Shown in pieces: positions 52,402 to 53,305 of a DNA stretch of 53,305 nt (within the stretch, counting starts at the first letter, position 1; each line of letters begins with the position of its first letter). The stretch is from Acidimicrobiales bacterium (lineage in GTDB: Bacteria > Actinomycetota > Acidimicrobiia > Acidimicrobiales > AC-9). Where the stretch lies: the NCBI GenBank assembly GCA_036491125.1, contig DASXCO010000158.1, positions 1 to 53,305 on the forward strand. Direction: 5' to 3'. Position numbers and translations under genes: made by a program. The notes beneath the pieces were generated by a model, which made no database searches, had not been told where the DNA came from, and saw only the letters and a program-made list of their open reading frames with translations.

Positions 52402-52425
52402 ATGAGGGATCTGGTCCAGGCATGA
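52402..52425 (+). CDS. Possible seven-codon leader peptide
   Basis: ATG 52402 follows the best Shine-Dalgarno of this region (GGAGGAGGAG, 52388-52397). It encodes MRDLVQA, and its TGA overlaps the ATG of the DUF2867 gene (ATGA). Ribosomes could therefore reach the main gene by coupling. The main gene has no ribosome site of its own at good distance. The peptide itself need not have a function. Confidence 0.35.
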   Translation: MRDLVQA

Positions 52426-53045
52426 GAGTCCCCAACGCCGAGCACAACTCCCGCCCATGGCGGATCCACGAGCTCACCCGCGACTACCGGCTGGAGGATG
52501 TGTGGGAGCTCCCCGGGGTCGGCGGCCCCGACGACTTCCCCCGGCTGGTGCAGCTGATGGCTTCCTATGACGCGTCGCGAAGCTCGTCGGTCGCTGTCCG
52601 CACGCTCTTCGCGATCCGCTTTAGGATCGGGGGGCTGCTCGGCTGGGACGCCCCGAGTGGCGGCGTCGGCTCGAGGGTGCCCACATTGCGAGACCGGTTC
52701 CCGCCGGATCTACGCGGCGCCCCACCCGGTCCGGACATGGCCGGGGGCCCCTTCACGTCGCTGTACCTGCTCGAGGACGAGTGGGCGGCAGAGATCGCCA
52801 ACCAGACCGTGCACGGGGTCGTCCACGTCGGCCAGGTCCCCGACGGGACGGGAGGCTCTCGCGCCTACATGGCCGTCTACGTGAAGCCAAACGGTCTGCT
52901 CGGAAACGCCTATATGGCCGCTATCAGGCCATTCCGATACATGATCGTGTACCCCGCCATGCTGCGGGAGCTCGGGCGGATCTGGCAGGCGGGCGGCGAC
53001 GATTCGACACCGCTCGTCCCCGACCGCGATCAGAGAGCGCGTTGA
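52422..53045 (+). CDS. DUF2867-family protein
   Basis: A 207-residue conserved actinobacterial protein. MRVPNAEHNSRPWRIHELTRDY at the N terminus and NQTVHGVVHVGQVPDGTGGSRAYMAVYVKPNGLLGNAYMAAIRPFRY near the C terminus match the DUF2867 pattern as I know it. No catalytic motif is evident and there is no signal peptide. The family has a lipid-binding-like appearance, but its function is not established. The start at 52422 begins the conserved sequence; an in-frame GTG at 52374 would lie inside an operator. Expression is probably controlled by the divergent TetR. Confidence 0.87.
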   Translation: MRVPNAEHNSRPWRIHELTRDYRLEDVWELPGVGGPDDFPRLVQLMASYDASRSSSVAVRTLFAIRFRIGGLLGWDAPSGGVGSRVPTLRDRFPPDLRGAPPGPDMAGGPFTSLYLLEDEWAAEIANQTVHGVVHVGQVPDGTGGSRAYMAVYVKPNGLLGNAYMAAIRPFRYMIVYPAMLRELGRIWQAGGDDSTPLVPDRDQRAR

Positions 53046-53047
53046 GT

Positions 53048-53067
53048 CGTCGCGGGGCAGCGCGACG
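53048..53067. terminator. Bidirectional hairpin between convergent genes
   Basis: CGTCGCG (53048-53054) pairs with CGCGACG (53061-53067) around a 6-base loop. It fills the 30-base gap between the DUF2867 stop and the thiolase stop and could end transcripts from both sides. There is no T-run. Confidence 0.5.
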
Positions 53068-53075
53068 GCGCCGGT

Positions 53076-53305
53076 TTATGCCTTGGGGCTCTCCAGTACC
53101 AGCGCCACGCCCTGGCCGGAGCCGACACACACGCCCAGGACGCCGTAGCGCGCACCTCGCAGGTGCAGTTCGGTCGCCAGGGTGAGCACGTAACGGGTGC
53201 CGGATGACCCGAACGGGTGGCCGATGGCCACGGCGCCGCCGTTGGGGTTCAGTCGCTCGTCGGGGACCTCGAAGCCGTCGAGCTGGTTTGGCAGCTCGCG
53301 AAGGA
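53076..53305 (-). CDS. Thiolase (acetyl-CoA acyltransferase) C-terminal part, 5' end outside window
   Basis: The visible 75 or so residues are the end of a thiolase, which cleaves or condenses beta-ketoacyl-CoA. [21 protein letters not shown] contains the catalytic His of the GHP motif, and [15 protein letters not shown] contains the second catalytic Cys (usually CIGGGQG). Phe replaces the usual Leu after GHP. The frame ends with TAA at 53076-53078 and is open to the right edge. It is minus-strand and convergent with the DUF2867 gene. A thiolase would complete beta-oxidation for the acyl-CoA genes in this window, if co-expressed. Confidence 0.92.
   Translation of the reverse strand, partial: LRELPNQLDGFEVPDERLNPNGGAVAIGHPFGSSGTRYVLTLATELHLRGARYGVLGVCVGSGQGVALVLESPKA

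Noticed and set aside
1-53305. Mobile elements, tRNA-linked integration sites and CRISPR arrays
   Set aside because: I found no transposase, integrase, tRNA-like end, regularly spaced repeats or terminal inverted repeats, so the island shows no direct sign of recent transfer.

Overview
The window reads as chromosomal DNA of a high-GC actinobacterium, probably of the Acidimicrobiia or a related deep lineage. The case rests on about 65-70% GC, many GTG starts, an F420-type LLM oxidoreductase, a mycothiol-type DinB/maleylpyruvate-isomerase-family protein, and many acyl-CoA catabolic genes. I see no rRNA, tRNA, CRISPR array, phage gene or insertion sequence. The lineage is inferred from gene content only.

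Layout. (1) 1-6501, minus strand: branched-chain-amino-acid-type (HAAT/Liv) ABC importer operon A, made of an anchored extracytoplasmic protein, a TM-anchored substrate-binding protein, a LivH-LivM-LivG triple fusion, and a LivF that runs off the left edge. (2) 6806-30759: a catabolic island. It holds an SDR, an LLM oxidoreductase, two acyl-CoA ligases, two amidohydrolases, two crotonases, a DapB-like dehydrogenase, an ACAD10/11-type acyl-CoA dehydrogenase and an MDR oxidoreductase. It also holds a five-gene overlapping operon (split methylmalonyl-CoA-type mutase, CoA transferase, heteromeric acyl-CoA dehydrogenase pair). A Rieske oxygenase cluster with its reductase, a TetR regulator and a lipoprotein hydrolase close the island. 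(3) 31127-36872: Liv operon C (LivH-LivM fusion, LivG-LivF fusion, lipoprotein binding protein) followed by an esterase. (4) 36924-43659: phospholipase-C-like phosphoesterase, zinc alcohol dehydrogenase, haloperoxidase-like hydrolase, DinB-fold protein, HtrA-like protease and a TetR with a second HTH. (5) 43943-51055: Liv operon B, with a secreted membrane-anchored protein, an anchored binding protein, and one 1320-residue polypeptide carrying both permeases and both ATPases. (6) 51282-53305: a small Cys-rich protein, a TetR with three clustered palindromes, a DUF2867 protein and the 3' end of a thiolase gene.

How the parts may work together. The importers would bring in one or more carbon substrates. 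The ligases and the CoA transferase would make CoA thioesters. The Rieske system, amidohydrolases, LLM and SDR proteins would oxidise or open rings, and the dehydrogenases, crotonases, mutase and thiolase would carry the acyl chains to central metabolism. The substrate cannot be read from the sequence; aromatic, terpenoid or steroid-like acids are reasonable guesses.

The most unusual observation is that three Liv-type importers lie within 53 kb, each with a different domain-fusion architecture. One is a complete TMD-TMD-NBD-NBD importer core in a single chain, and two use binding proteins tethered by apparently uncleaved N-terminal membrane segments.
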